Under the pieces are notes generated by a model. It had not been told where the DNA came from and ran no database searches. It saw nothing but the letters and a program-made list of their open reading frames with translations. Both the position numbers and the translations under genes were made by a program. Shown here in pieces: positions 1 through 7,864 of a stretch of DNA of 64,000 nucleotides (the stretch's first letter is position 1; every line of letters starts with the position of its first letter). This DNA comes from Coriobacteriaceae bacterium EMTCatB1 (GTDB lineage: Bacteria > Actinomycetota > Coriobacteriia > Anaerosomatales > Anaerosomataceae): contig BDLO01000001.1 in NCBI GenBank assembly GCA_001950395.1, positions 1,649,979 through 1,713,978 of the forward strand, written 5' to 3'.

Positions 1-652
1 CGCCGGGAACGCCGTAGCGCGACGCGAGGAACTCGTACGGCTTCGTGCCGATCACCACCGAGACGTGGCCCGGCAAGATGAACCCGTCGATCTCGACGAG
101 AGGATCGTTCACGAGCGCCTCGAGGGCCAGCGGCACCGTCTTGTGAAGCGAAAGCACCGAGAAGTCCCGGAGGCCCCGAGCGGCTGCCTGCTGGATCGTG
201 ACGGCTATCGTCGGAGCGGTGGTCTCGAACCCGACTCCGAGGAACACGACCTCGCGGTCTGGTTCCCGCTCCGCCAGCTCGAGCGCGTCCAGCGGCGAGT
301 ACACGACGCGGACGTCACGCCCATCGCCTTTCTCGCGCGCGAGCGAGGAGTACGAGCCTGGGACCTTCATCATGTCGCCGAACGTCGCCAGCGTGACGCC
401 GGGCTGTCGGGCGATCTCGATGGCGAGGTCGATATCCGCGTTGCCGGTGACGCATACCGGGCAGCCCGGACCGGAGAGCAAGGTGATCGCCTCAGGCATC
501 AGCCCACGGATGCCGTTCTTGGCGATCGCCATGGTGTGCGTTCCGCACACCTCCATGAGCTTCATCGGCCGCACGGCCGCAGCCCGTATGCGCCGGACGA
601 GCCCGTCGGCGAGCGCCGGGTCGCGGAAGGCGGCGGTCAGGTCAGCGCTCAC
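1..652 (-). CDS. hypD: HypD, hydrogenase maturation Fe-S protein (3' part beyond window)
   Basis: This is the N-terminal ~217 residues of HypD, which works with HypC as the scaffold for building the Fe(CN)2CO unit of [NiFe]-hydrogenase in the cytoplasm. The family motifs MEVCGTHT and GPGCPVCVT are visible, as is GVGFETTAPT. The GTG start at 652 overlaps the hypC stop codon (GTGA), so the two are translationally coupled. The gene is cut by the window edge, so the C-terminal Fe-S cysteines cannot be checked. Together with hypC and hypF it implies a [NiFe]-hydrogenase elsewhere in the genome. Confidence 0.95.
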   Translation of the reverse strand, partial: MSADLTAAFRDPALADGLVRRIRAAAVRPMKLMEVCGTHTMAIAKNGIRGLMPEAITLLSGPGCPVCVTGNADIDLAIEIARQPGVTLATFGDMMKVPGSYSSLAREKGDGRDVRVVYSPLDALELAEREPDREVVFLGVGFETTAPTIAVTIQQAAARGLRDFSVLSLHKTVPLALEALVNDPLVEIDGFILPGHVSVVIGTKPYEFLASRYGVPG

Positions 653-909
653 GACGCGGGCTCCGCCTGAAGCTCGCCTGCCTCGTCCTCGATGAGCCCG
701 CCTTCGCGCAAAAGGTCGAGCGTCTCTCTCGCGAACTCCTCGGAAATGACCTCGAGCGCGAAGCCGGCGTGCACGAGCACGTGGTCGCCGACTTTGGCGT
801 TCGGCACCATGTGCAGGCTCACCCAGCGGGTGACGCCAAGGATGTCGACCTGCGCCATGTCGTTGTCGTTGCGCTCACTGATGATCCTTGCCGGAATGCC
901 CAGGCACAT
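649..909 (-). CDS. hypC: HypC/HybG hydrogenase maturation chaperone
   Basis: This is an 86-residue protein beginning MCLGIP, the hallmark N-terminus of HypC. In the family, Cys2 binds the iron centre and the protein escorts it from HypD to the hydrogenase large subunit. Length is normal. An AAGGAGG ribosome-binding site lies five bases before the ATG. The start overlaps the 3' end of hypF by 35 bp and the stop overlaps the hypD start, so hypF-hypC-hypD is one translationally coupled unit. Confidence 0.96.
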   Translation of the reverse strand: MCLGIPARIISERNDNDMAQVDILGVTRWVSLHMVPNAKVGDHVLVHAGFALEVISEEFARETLDLLREGGLIEDEAGELQAEPAS

Positions 910-3301
910 GCGCTCCTCCTTGCTCCGCCGCCCGGCGCCGGGCCCAGGCGACGATCGCTTGTCCGAACGAGACCCCGCCGTCGTTGACGGGCAGGGACAC
1001 GTGCGTCAAGACGCGGAACCCGCGCGCCTCGAGCTCTTCGAGCACCAGGCCCGTCAGGATCCGGTTCATGAACACGCCGCCGGAGACGGCCACGGTCGAC
1101 AGACCGGTACGGCGACGGGCTCTCTCGCACGCGTCCACTATAGCCATGCTCAGGCCACGATGGAAGCGCATGGCGACCGTCGGCGCCGCGACGCCGGCTG
1201 ACAGGTCGTCCAGCACAGCCCGCACGGCAGGTCGGGTTGTGATGACCGGGGCTTTCCAGCCGAAGGAATACGCGCCGCGCTCATCGCGATCCGCCACGGC
1301 TTCAAGCTCGATGGCGGCCTGCCCCTCATACTGCGCGTCGTCGCGGATCCCGGCGAGGGCGGCCACGGCGTCGAAGAGCCGGCCGGCCGACGACGTGCGC
1401 GGCGTGTTCAATCGACGCTCCACCATCCGAAGAACGACGTCTTCCTCGCCAGGGGCGAGGCGCTGCCGCAAGAAGGAGGCGCCAGGGTGGTCGAGCAGGT
1501 CGAACGCGGCGAGGATGCCGAGCGCCATCCGTGCCGGCCTCCGGATGGCGGCCTCGCCGCCTGGGAGCGGGACGTACTCGAGGTGCGCGAACCGTTCGAA
1601 GCCGGTCACGCTCGCGAGCAGGATCTCGCCGCCCCAGATCGCGCCGTCGGTGCCGTAGCCCGTCCCGTCGAACGCCACGCCGATCACGGGCCCTGGCTCC
1701 GCGTGCTCGCCCAACACGCTCGCGATGTGCGCGTGGTGGTGCTGGACGCCTTCGGTCGGGAGGCCGAGGGCGAGGGCGTGCTTCGTGGGGAGGTACTCCG
1801 GATGCAGGTCGTGAGCGACGAGCGCGGGCGATATGCGGAACAGCCGCTCGTAGTCGGCGATGACGCGTTCGAAGGCCGCGAACGTCTCGGCGTTCTCCAT
1901 GTCGCCGACGTGCTGAGTGACGAACGCGTGGTCGCCCGAGAGGAGCGTCACGGCGTTCTTCTGCTCGGGGCCGCACGCGAGGACGTCGACGTGCGCGTGC
2001 TCGGGAGCGGGCAGCGGGAACGGCGCGTACCCGCGCGCGCGACGGATGAGCTCCACGCCGCGCGGCCCGACGCGCGCCACCGAGTCGTCGTACCGCGCCA
2101 AGATCTCGCGGTCGTGCAGCAAGAACGCGTCGGCGATGCCCGCGAGGCGTTCGAGCGCCTCGGCGTTGCCGGTGCAGATGGGCTCCTCGCTCACGTTGCC
2201 AGAGGTCATCACGAGCGGCACGCCGACCTCCGCGAGCAGCAGGTGATGCAGCGGCGTGTACGGCAGCATGACGCCGATCTCGCGCAGCCGTGGCGCGAGC
2301 GACGGGGCGGGCGGCGCCGTTCGCGGGTCGGGCTCGGCCCGCTTGGCGAGCAGGACGATGGGCGCCGCGGGTGAGGCGAGCAGCTCGGCCTCGGCGTCGG
2401 AGATCTCGCACCAGGCCCTGGCGTCTGCGATCGAGCGCGCCATCACCGCGAGCGGCTTGCCGTACCGTCGCTTGCGGTCGCGAAGCAGCGAAACCGCCTC
2501 CTCGTTCGTCGCGTCGCAGGCGAGCTGGAAGCCCCCGAGGCCCTTCACGGCGACGATCGCGCCTTCGCGCAAGAGCTCCGCCGCGCGCCGGAGGATCGCG
2601 TCGGAGCGGGCGCGCTCGGCGTCGCGGTCTTTATGCGGTCGCGGGTCGGTCTCCACACCCGGGCTCCACAGCCAGTCTGTCTCGACGGAGAGGTCGTCAC
2701 GCCCGGGATTCAAGTAGAGGCGAGGTCCGCACACGAAACACGCATCGGGCTGGGCGTGGAACCGTCGGTCGGCCGGGTCGGCGTACTCGGCGGCGCACTC
2801 GGGGCACATCGGGAAGACCCGCATCGAAGTGAGCGGTCGGTCGTAGGGGATGTCGGCGATGACGGTGAACCGCGGTCCGCAGTTCGTGCAGTTGATGAAC
2901 GGGTACCGGTAGCGCCGATCAGATGGATCGAACAGCTCGGCGACGCACGCGGAGCAGGTCGCGATGTCCGGCGAGACGAGCGTGCGTGCGCCTTCCTCGG
3001 CGTGGGACGGCACGATGGAGAAGGACTCGAAGCCCTCCAAGACCGTGCTTTTCGACGACGCTCCCGTGATGCGCGCCATCGGCGGCGCCTCGTCGACGAG
3101 CGCACGCTCGAAGGCTGCTAGGACAGCGTCGTCGGCCTCCGCGTGGATCCACACGCCGTCGGAGGCGTTGCGCACCCACCCGCGGACGCCGAGGCGCTCG
3201 GCGAGGTTGTAGACGAACGGACGGAAGCCGACGCCCTGGACGATGCCGGTCAGGTGGAACAGCCGTGCGTGCCGATCGCGCTCATTCACCGTGCATGCCA
3301 T
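875..3301 (-). CDS. hypF: HypF carbamoyltransferase for hydrogenase maturation
   Basis: This is a complete 808-residue HypF, slightly longer than the usual ~750. In the family it converts carbamoyl phosphate to the thiocarboxamide on HypE that becomes the cyanide ligands of [NiFe]-hydrogenase. Visible in order are an acylphosphatase domain (about residues 14-100, GIVQGVGFRPFVYNLA), two zinc-finger-like Cys clusters (CSAC...CTNCG and CPEC...CFVCG, about 115-190), a YrdC-like domain (about 225-410, KGLGGFQLACDA) and a C-terminal Kae1-like domain with HHHAH and GVAFDGTGYGTDG. An acidic/basic insert after the second Cys cluster may explain the extra length. It overlaps the upstream zinc-ribbon gene by 20 bp. 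Confidence 0.96.
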   Translation of the reverse strand: MACTVNERDRHARLFHLTGIVQGVGFRPFVYNLAERLGVRGWVRNASDGVWIHAEADDAVLAAFERALVDEAPPMARITGASSKSTVLEGFESFSIVPSHAEEGARTLVSPDIATCSACVAELFDPSDRRYRYPFINCTNCGPRFTVIADIPYDRPLTSMRVFPMCPECAAEYADPADRRFHAQPDACFVCGPRLYLNPGRDDLSVETDWLWSPGVETDPRPHKDRDAERARSDAILRRAAELLREGAIVAVKGLGGFQLACDATNEEAVSLLRDRKRRYGKPLAVMARSIADARAWCEISDAEAELLASPAAPIVLLAKRAEPDPRTAPPAPSLAPRLREIGVMLPYTPLHHLLLAEVGVPLVMTSGNVSEEPICTGNAEALERLAGIADAFLLHDREILARYDDSVARVGPRGVELIRRARGYAPFPLPAPEHAHVDVLACGPEQKNAVTLLSGDHAFVTQHVGDMENAETFAAFERVIADYERLFRISPALVAHDLHPEYLPTKHALALGLPTEGVQHHHAHIASVLGEHAEPGPVIGVAFDGTGYGTDGAIWGGEILLASVTGFERFAHLEYVPLPGGEAAIRRPARMALGILAAFDLLDHPGASFLRQRLAPGEEDVVLRMVERRLNTPRTSSAGRLFDAVAALAGIRDDAQYEGQAAIELEAVADRDERGAYSFGWKAPVITTRPAVRAVLDDLSAGVAAPTVAMRFHRGLSMAIVDACERARRRTGLSTVAVSGGVFMNRILTGLVLEELEARGFRVLTHVSLPVNDGGVSFGQAIVAWARRRAAEQGGAHVPGHSGKDHQ

Positions 3302-3920
3302 CGGCCACGAACCGGTTGTTCATCAAGACGAACAGGCGGTACGCCTGATCGAGGAGAGACATGGCCTCGTCGGCGGCCCGCTGATCGAGGTGCTCCTGCG
3401 GGCCGGTGAACGGCGAGTCGTGGATGAAGGCGTTGCGCGCCTCGCGCAGCCGCCGCCACCGCTTGGGGAAGTCGGCGTAGCCGAGCTCGGAGGCGGCGTC
3501 CTCGAACTCCTCTCCAGCGAGCGCTGGGAACAGCTTGCCGAGGCGGATGCCGATCGCGCGCTGCGTGTCCATCACCATCCGGCGCACCTTGAGGTCGGCC
3601 CCGTGGGCAGCGAGCATCCGGTCCAGCAGGTCCTCGAGGATGGTCTCGAGCAGCGTCATCGCGAGGATGACGACGACCTCGGACTCGCCGTCGGCCTGGT
3701 AGCGCCTGATGCGCGCGTCGAGCCTGCGTATCCTGTCCGCCGGCCAGATCCGTCGCTCGGTCTGCGCGGCGCCGCACAGCGGGCAAGGCGTGTCGGGGGA
3801 GGCGAACGCGGGGTCGCCAGACAAGAAGCCGCACGCCGGGCACTCGAAGTACTCCGGCGCCTTCCCGTCCACGGCGGCGAACACGGTCTTGTGCTTCTTT
3901 GGCGGGCGTGAGCGTCTCAT
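3282..3920 (-). CDS. Zinc-ribbon protein of unknown function
   Basis: This is a 212-residue cytoplasmic protein. The N-terminal part has a zinc ribbon (CPAC...CPLC, about residues 25-55). The rest looks alpha-helical, with a LLETILEDLLDRML stretch and the pattern REARNAFIHDSPF, which resembles the R-x-x-R-N-x-x-x-H pattern of some HEPN/DUF4145-like helical domains; that link is inference. I chose the ATG at 3920 because the longer frame would run back into cbiO. It sits between the nickel transporter and hypF and overlaps hypF by 20 bp, so it is probably co-transcribed with them. Its function is not recognised. Confidence 0.75.
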   Translation of the reverse strand: MRRSRPPKKHKTVFAAVDGKAPEYFECPACGFLSGDPAFASPDTPCPLCGAAQTERRIWPADRIRRLDARIRRYQADGESEVVVILAMTLLETILEDLLDRMLAAHGADLKVRRMVMDTQRAIGIRLGKLFPALAGEEFEDAASELGYADFPKRWRRLREARNAFIHDSPFTGPQEHLDQRAADEAMSLLDQAYRLFVLMNNRFVADGMHGE

Positions 3921-3933
3921 CGCGCCGATTGTA

Positions 3934-4674
3934 TCAGGAGCGTTCGACCGCGGCGTGCGGAACCTCAAGCCCGTGCTCCTGGAGCAGCTCGGCGTCGCGC
4001 AGGACCTCGCGTGCCGGACCGTCAGCGACCACGCGCCCAGCGTCGAGCACCACCGCTCGCTCGGCGAGCGTCCACGCGAGGTCCATGTCGTGCGTCGCGA
4101 CGAGCAGCGTCGCGTCGAGCGACGACATGAGCTCGATCATCTGCCGGCGGGCGCGAGGATCCAAGTTCGACGTCGGCTCGTCGAGCACCAGGATGTCTGG
4201 CCGCATCGACAGGACGGTCGCGAGGGCGACCCGCTTCTTCTGCCCGAAGCTCAGCCGGTGGCTGCCCTTGCTCGCGAGGTCGGCGAGCCCCACGGCGTGC
4301 AGGGCCTCGTGGACCCGGTGCTCGACCTCGTGCTGGTCCAGCCCGCTCATCTGCGGCCCGAACGCGACGTCGTCGAAGACGCTCGTCATGAAGAGCTGGT
4401 CGTCGGGATCCTGGAACACCAGCCCGACCCGCCGGCGCGCCTCGCGCACCGTCGCGTCCGAGATCGGCACGCCCGCCACGCGCACCTCGCCTGAGCTGGC
4501 GCGCAGCACGCCGTTGGCGTGCAGCATGAGCGTGGACTTCCCGGCGCCGTTCGGGCCGAGCAGCGCAACCCGCTCGCCGCGAGAGACGGCGAGGTCGATG
4601 CCGTCGAGCGCCCGCGTCCCGTCGGGGTACGAGTAGGTCACGTCCACGAACGCGAGGATGGAGTCCAGGCCCAT
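3934..4674 (-). CDS. cbiO: ECF-type nickel/cobalt transporter ATPase (CbiO/NikO)
   Basis: This 246-residue ABC ATPase energises nickel or cobalt uptake with CbiQ and CbiM. The Walker A motif is GPNGAGKST (about residue 40), the Q-loop is VFQDPDDQLF, the signature is LSFGQKKR and the Walker B is ILVLDEPTSNLD, followed by a THDMD switch. VFQDPDDQLF is the form typical of ECF/Cbi ATPases. The gene lies 14 bp after cbiQ. Its position beside hyp genes and cooT favours nickel over cobalt; the sequence alone does not decide. Confidence 0.92.
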   Translation of the reverse strand: MGLDSILAFVDVTYSYPDGTRALDGIDLAVSRGERVALLGPNGAGKSTLMLHANGVLRASSGEVRVAGVPISDATVREARRRVGLVFQDPDDQLFMTSVFDDVAFGPQMSGLDQHEVEHRVHEALHAVGLADLASKGSHRLSFGQKKRVALATVLSMRPDILVLDEPTSNLDPRARRQMIELMSSLDATLLVATHDMDLAWTLAERAVVLDAGRVVADGPAREVLRDAELLQEHGLEVPHAAVERS

Positions 4675-4688
4675 CGTCTCCCTTTCTG

Positions 4689-5561
4689 TCAGTACAGCGC
4701 GATGACCGCAGCGGACAACGTCGCGCAGAGCACGAGCAGCGCCTCTGAGAGCCCGAGCCGCGTCGTCCGTCGCACTGGCAGCGTGCCGTCGAACCCGCGG
4801 CAGAGCATCGCTGCGTGGATGCGCTCGCCACGCTCGAAGGCCCGCAGCACCATGGCGCCAGCGAGGTGCCCGTACAGCCGAGCGAGCTGCACGCGGCGGA
4901 GACGGGGCGCCCGGCTCGCCAAGGCGACCCGCATCGAGCGCACCTCGTCTGCGAGCGCAGAGGAGTACCGTGCGACGAACGCGAGGACGGTGGTCATCAC
5001 GTCAGGCACCCCGAGCCGCCTGAGCGCCGCTAAGAGCTCGGCCGGCTCGGTGGTGGCCACCGCAAGCGTCACCGTCAGCGCTGACAGCCACGCTTTGCTC
5101 AGAAGGCCGTACGCCGCAGCCCAGCCGCTCGCCGCTTCGGGGCCGAAGATGCCACCAGCGTTCAGCGAGCCGCCTGAGGTCTGGAACAGCGCGACGAGCG
5201 CGAGCGGTAAGGCGAACGGCAGCACTCCCGCGGACCGCGCTAAGACACGCTTGAGCGGCAGCCGTGCAAGGAGCGCGTACGCGCCGAGAGAGCCCAGGAC
5301 GAAGAGCAGTTCGGCGATGCGGAGCGGCGGAGTGACGACCACCGCCAAGACGAGCACGAGCGCCGCCACCAGCTTGGCGCGCGCATCCATGCGAGACGCA
5401 GGCGAGGAGATGTCCGCGAGCGTCTCGAACGCGTCAGGATGCGTGTGGTCGTGCAGGCGGAACGCGGGATCGAATCTCCGCGCGTGGTGATGCTCGTGCG
5501 CGTGGACGGTCCCATCCGCGTGCTCGTGCTCGTGCTCATGAAGCCCGAGGGTGTCGTGCAT
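4689..5561 (-). CDS. cbiQ: ECF transporter T component (CbiQ/NikQ) with His-rich N-terminus
   Basis: This 290-residue transmembrane component couples the ATPase to the substrate-binding CbiM. From about residue 60 it is a normal CbiQ with several membrane helices and the coupling-helix pattern ALRRLGVPDVMTTVLAFVARY plus AMLCRGFDG. The first ~45 residues are unusual: the stretch HEHEHEHADGTVHAHEHHH and then HDHTH give a dense histidine/acid tail on the predicted cytoplasmic side. Such tails bind nickel, cobalt or zinc in other proteins, so a metal-buffering or sensing role is an inference. The gene lies 20 bp after cbiM. Confidence 0.92.
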   Translation of the reverse strand: MHDTLGLHEHEHEHADGTVHAHEHHHARRFDPAFRLHDHTHPDAFETLADISSPASRMDARAKLVAALVLVLAVVVTPPLRIAELLFVLGSLGAYALLARLPLKRVLARSAGVLPFALPLALVALFQTSGGSLNAGGIFGPEAASGWAAAYGLLSKAWLSALTVTLAVATTEPAELLAALRRLGVPDVMTTVLAFVARYSSALADEVRSMRVALASRAPRLRRVQLARLYGHLAGAMVLRAFERGERIHAAMLCRGFDGTLPVRRTTRLGLSEALLVLCATLSAAVIALY

Positions 5562-5581
5562 CCGCCGCTCCGCAGGATCCG

Positions 5582-6520
5582 TCAGGCGGCTTGCCGTCGG
5601 GCCGCGAGCGTCCTCGCTGCGCCGTAGAGGATCGCGCCGGTCACGATCACGCCGACGATTCCCGCGAGCACGCCTGCGAGCGTCTCGTTCGGAACGCCCG
5701 GAAGCACGTAGTCCGGCATCGGGCTTTTCAACAGCACGCGCTCGGCGAACTCCTTGCCGATCCCCTGCTCGAAGTAGACGTACTCCAGGCCGTCAGGATG
5801 CGACGATGCCAAGAACGACAGCCCGGCCGCTACGAACGCGACCACGCCTAGCGTCACTGCCACTGGACGCACCTGGGCCGGCGCCGTCGGTTTGTCAGCT
5901 TCGAGGATCTCTGGACGCGTGCGAGCAAGGTAGGCTACGAGCCCAGCGGTGATGAGTCCTTCGCCGACGCCGATGATGGCGTGCCAGAAGCCCATGGCCC
6001 CCACGACGGCCACGAGAGGCGCGCGACCGGAGATCCAAAGCTCCAGCGCTGCCGCGAGCGCAGCGGTGAAACACCCGGCCCATGCGGCGACGAACGCGGC
6101 GATGCTGCGGCGCGAGGCCGATGGCTCCCGTCCGGCGAGCGCCTTGTAGAGCGACCAGCCGACGAACACGGCGACGATGCCCATGTTCACGACGTTCGCG
6201 CCGAACGCAGTGATGCCGCCATCGGCGAAGAACAACGCCTGGACGCCGAGCACGCCCGCCATGACGAGCAGCGCTTGCCAGGGTCCCAAGAGGATCGCTG
6301 CCGCGGCGCCGCCAGCGAAGTGGCCGGAGGTCCCGCCGGCGACGGGGAAGTTCAGCATCTGCAAGGCGAAGATCAACGCGGCGAGCACCGCCATGAGCAC
6401 GACCTTCGAGTCCGTCAGCGCGGCTCGAGCGCGCTTCGCCGCGTATCCGAGCGCTCCAGCAGAGCCGACCCAGGCCGTCACCCAGGTCTTGGTGTCGAGC
6501 ATACCGTCAGGGATGTGCAC
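5582..6520 (-). CDS. cbiM: Nickel/cobalt ECF substrate-binding membrane protein, CbiM-PDGLE fusion (NikMN type)
   Basis: This 312-residue membrane protein binds the metal ion. It has the CbiM core (HIPDGML, then FPVAGGTSGHFAGG at about residue 60) and a C-terminal PDGLE domain (SSHPDGLEYV, about 233), so the M and N components are fused. I chose the GTG at 6520, because it gives a mature start Met-His-Ile-Pro-Asp; in NikM the N-terminal Met-His pair is a metal ligand. An AAGGAG site lies eight bases upstream of this GTG. A GTG nine bases further upstream would touch the ribosome-binding site and bury the histidine. Confidence 0.92.
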   Translation of the reverse strand: MHIPDGMLDTKTWVTAWVGSAGALGYAAKRARAALTDSKVVLMAVLAALIFALQMLNFPVAGGTSGHFAGGAAAAILLGPWQALLVMAGVLGVQALFFADGGITAFGANVVNMGIVAVFVGWSLYKALAGREPSASRRSIAAFVAAWAGCFTAALAAALELWISGRAPLVAVVGAMGFWHAIIGVGEGLITAGLVAYLARTRPEILEADKPTAPAQVRPVAVTLGVVAFVAAGLSFLASSHPDGLEYVYFEQGIGKEFAERVLLKSPMPDYVLPGVPNETLAGVLAGIVGVIVTGAILYGAARTLAARRQAA

Positions 6521-6576
6521 GATGACCACTCCTTCTCACGTCAGTCAGTCGTCGTGCGACCCTTCGTGGCTCGCGT

Positions 6577-6593
6577 GCCCCCTTCGAGGGGGC
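6577..6593 (-). other. Short GC hairpin in the leader of the nickel-transporter genes
   Basis: Perfect six-base arms (GCCCCC/GGGGGC) separated by five bases lie in the 92-bp gap between the small CEGG gene and cbiM. There is no T-run after it on the transcribed strand, so it is not a convincing terminator. It could lower read-through into the transporter genes or be an mRNA processing site. No known nickel-cobalt or cobalamin riboswitch pattern is recognisable around it. Confidence 0.35.
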
Positions 6594-6612
6594 GATACGA
6601 GTGGAGCCGCCT

Positions 6613-6858
6613 TCAGAGGCGCTCCACGGTGACGTCGTCGTCGACGACGCCGAGCTTGTCGACCGCATCTTCGAGCTTCTGTCGCGCCTCGCCAAGCGCT
6701 ACTGACACCTGCGCCAGCTCCGCGCTGGTCGCGCGGCGGCGACCCTGGTCCGCCAGGTGGTGCAGCTGCTCCAGCCACTTCTGGGCCAAAGCGAGCGAGT
6801 CGTCGATCATCGCCACAGCCATCTTCACCTGTCCGGTGTTGATGCCACCTTCACACAC
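6613..6858 (-). CDS. Small soluble protein of unknown function in the nickel cluster
   Basis: This is a predicted 81-residue helical protein starting MCEGGINTGQ. I chose the GTG at 6858 because an AGGAGG site lies eight bases upstream; a GTG nine bases earlier would directly abut that site. The rest is amphipathic helix without cysteines (for example LALAQKWLEQLHHLADQ), suggesting a helical hairpin. The N-terminal Met-Cys-Glu resembles that of the neighbouring CooT-like protein, where Cys2 is the nickel ligand, so a metal role is possible but unproven. It lies between cooT and the nickel transporter. Confidence 0.65.
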   Translation of the reverse strand: MCEGGINTGQVKMAVAMIDDSLALAQKWLEQLHHLADQGRRRATSAELAQVSVALGEARQKLEDAVDKLGVVDDDVTVERL

Positions 6859-6891
6859 GTCTTCCACCTCCTCTCTTCGCGTGGCGCGGTC

Positions 6892-7086
6892 TTACTCGGA
6901 CGCCGTCAAGATCACGGTGTGATCGAGCAGACGCACTTCCTTGAGGGACGCGGACACCACACGGTGACCGCCGTAGAGGTCATACAGCTTGAGCCCGTCG
7001 CCCTCAGGGACGATCGTCGTCACGTCGTCGATCGCCTCCAGCTCCTCGCCCGAAACGCCCTGGATGACCACTCGTGCCTCACACAT
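6892..7086 (-). CDS. cooT: CooT family nickel-binding protein
   Basis: This 64-residue protein begins MCEARV and continues with VTTIVPEGDGLKLYDLYGG and LLDHTVIL, the pattern of the CooT family. CooT binds one nickel ion through Cys2 and assists nickel delivery to carbon monoxide dehydrogenase in Rhodospirillum. A GAAGGAGG site is placed six bases before the ATG. It overlaps the DUF3842 gene by 8 bp and precedes the nickel transporter. Its target here could be CO dehydrogenase or a hydrogenase; no such enzyme is in the window. Confidence 0.82.
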   Translation of the reverse strand: MCEARVVIQGVSGEELEAIDDVTTIVPEGDGLKLYDLYGGHRVVSASLKEVRLLDHTVILTASE

Positions 7087-7507
7087 CGTCGACCTCCTTC
7101 CTGCGCATGGACGAGACGATATCGATCGCCTCGTCGAGCAAGTGGGGAAGCGGGGTCTTCGTGACCCCTACCAGGTCGATCCTGGGATTCGTCAATGGCA
7201 GCATGACTTTGCGTGCGCTCGAGGACGCGAGCGCCTGAGCCATGCCTGGCGTCACCTCGCCCATCATCGAGTCAGGGACCACGAGGGACAGGGGACCGAT
7301 GACCACGTCGGCCTCGCGGACGGTGACGCGCATCGCGTTCTCGCCAGTGGCGCCTCGGTTCGCGCCGGCCTTGAGCATGGCGGTCGTCGCGGTCGAGTTC
7401 GTTCCCACGGCGAGGACCTCCACCTCTTCGCCGAAGGCTTGTCTCAGGCGCACGACGACCTCCTGGCCGATGCGCCCGCCCATGCCGTCGACCACGAGGA
7501 TGCGCAC
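7079..7507 (-). CDS. DUF3842 family protein
   Basis: This is a 142-residue protein with an N-terminal ILVVDGMGGRIGQEVV, a glycine-rich turn after a hydrophobic strand as in nucleotide-binding folds, then GTNSTATTAMLKAGANRGATGENA and a conserved GPLSLVVPDSMMGEVTP segment. I recognise the DUF3842 family pattern; its function is unknown. The start is a GTG with GGGAG five bases upstream. It overlaps cooT by 8 bp, and this tight pairing suggests a shared metal-handling role, which is inference only. Confidence 0.75.
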   Translation of the reverse strand: MRILVVDGMGGRIGQEVVVRLRQAFGEEVEVLAVGTNSTATTAMLKAGANRGATGENAMRVTVREADVVIGPLSLVVPDSMMGEVTPGMAQALASSSARKVMLPLTNPRIDLVGVTKTPLPHLLDEAIDIVSSMRRKEVDDV

Positions 7508-7521
7508 GAGGGCTCCCGTGA

Positions 7522-7848
7522 CTAAAGCCAGGCCGAAAGCTCGTCGACGAGCCGCTTCTTCGGCATCGCCCCGACGAGCTTCTTCACGACCTCGCCGTCT
7601 TTGAAGACGAGCAGCGTCGGGATCGAGAGGATGTCAAAGCGCTGCGCCGTCTTCGGGTTGTCGTCGACGTTGAGCTTCGCGACCTGGATCTTGCCTGAGG
7701 CCTCGGCCGCGAGCTCCTCGAGGACGGGCTCCATCATGCGGCACGGTCCGCACCACGGCGCCCAGAAGTCGAGGACCACGGGGACCGCGCTCGAGATGAC
7801 GTCGGCCTCGAACGAGTCGTCAGTCACGTGCTTGATCAGGTCGCTCAT
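7522..7848 (-). CDS. trxA: Thioredoxin
   Basis: This 108-residue thioredoxin reduces protein disulfides in the cytoplasm. The active site is [12 protein letters not shown] and the cis-proline loop is [13 protein letters not shown]. Length is typical. The start chosen is the ATG giving [11 protein letters not shown], because the extra residues of the longer frame have no counterpart in thioredoxins. trxB lies 16 bp upstream on the same strand, so the pair is an operon. It may also reduce the Sec-containing peroxiredoxin encoded at 43.2 kb. Confidence 0.95.
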   Translation of the reverse strand: MSDLIKHVTDDSFEADVISSAVPVVLDFWAPWCGPCRMMEPVLEELAAEASGKIQVAKLNVDDNPKTAQRFDILSIPTLLVFKDGEVVKKLVGAMPKKRLVDELSAWL

Positions 7849-7864
7849 CGCGCCTCTCCTCTCC

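Noticed and set aside
6520-6612. Nickel-cobalt or cobalamin riboswitch in the leader of the transporter
   Set aside because: The 92-bp leader is too short for a cobalamin riboswitch and has only one short hairpin with no conserved core.
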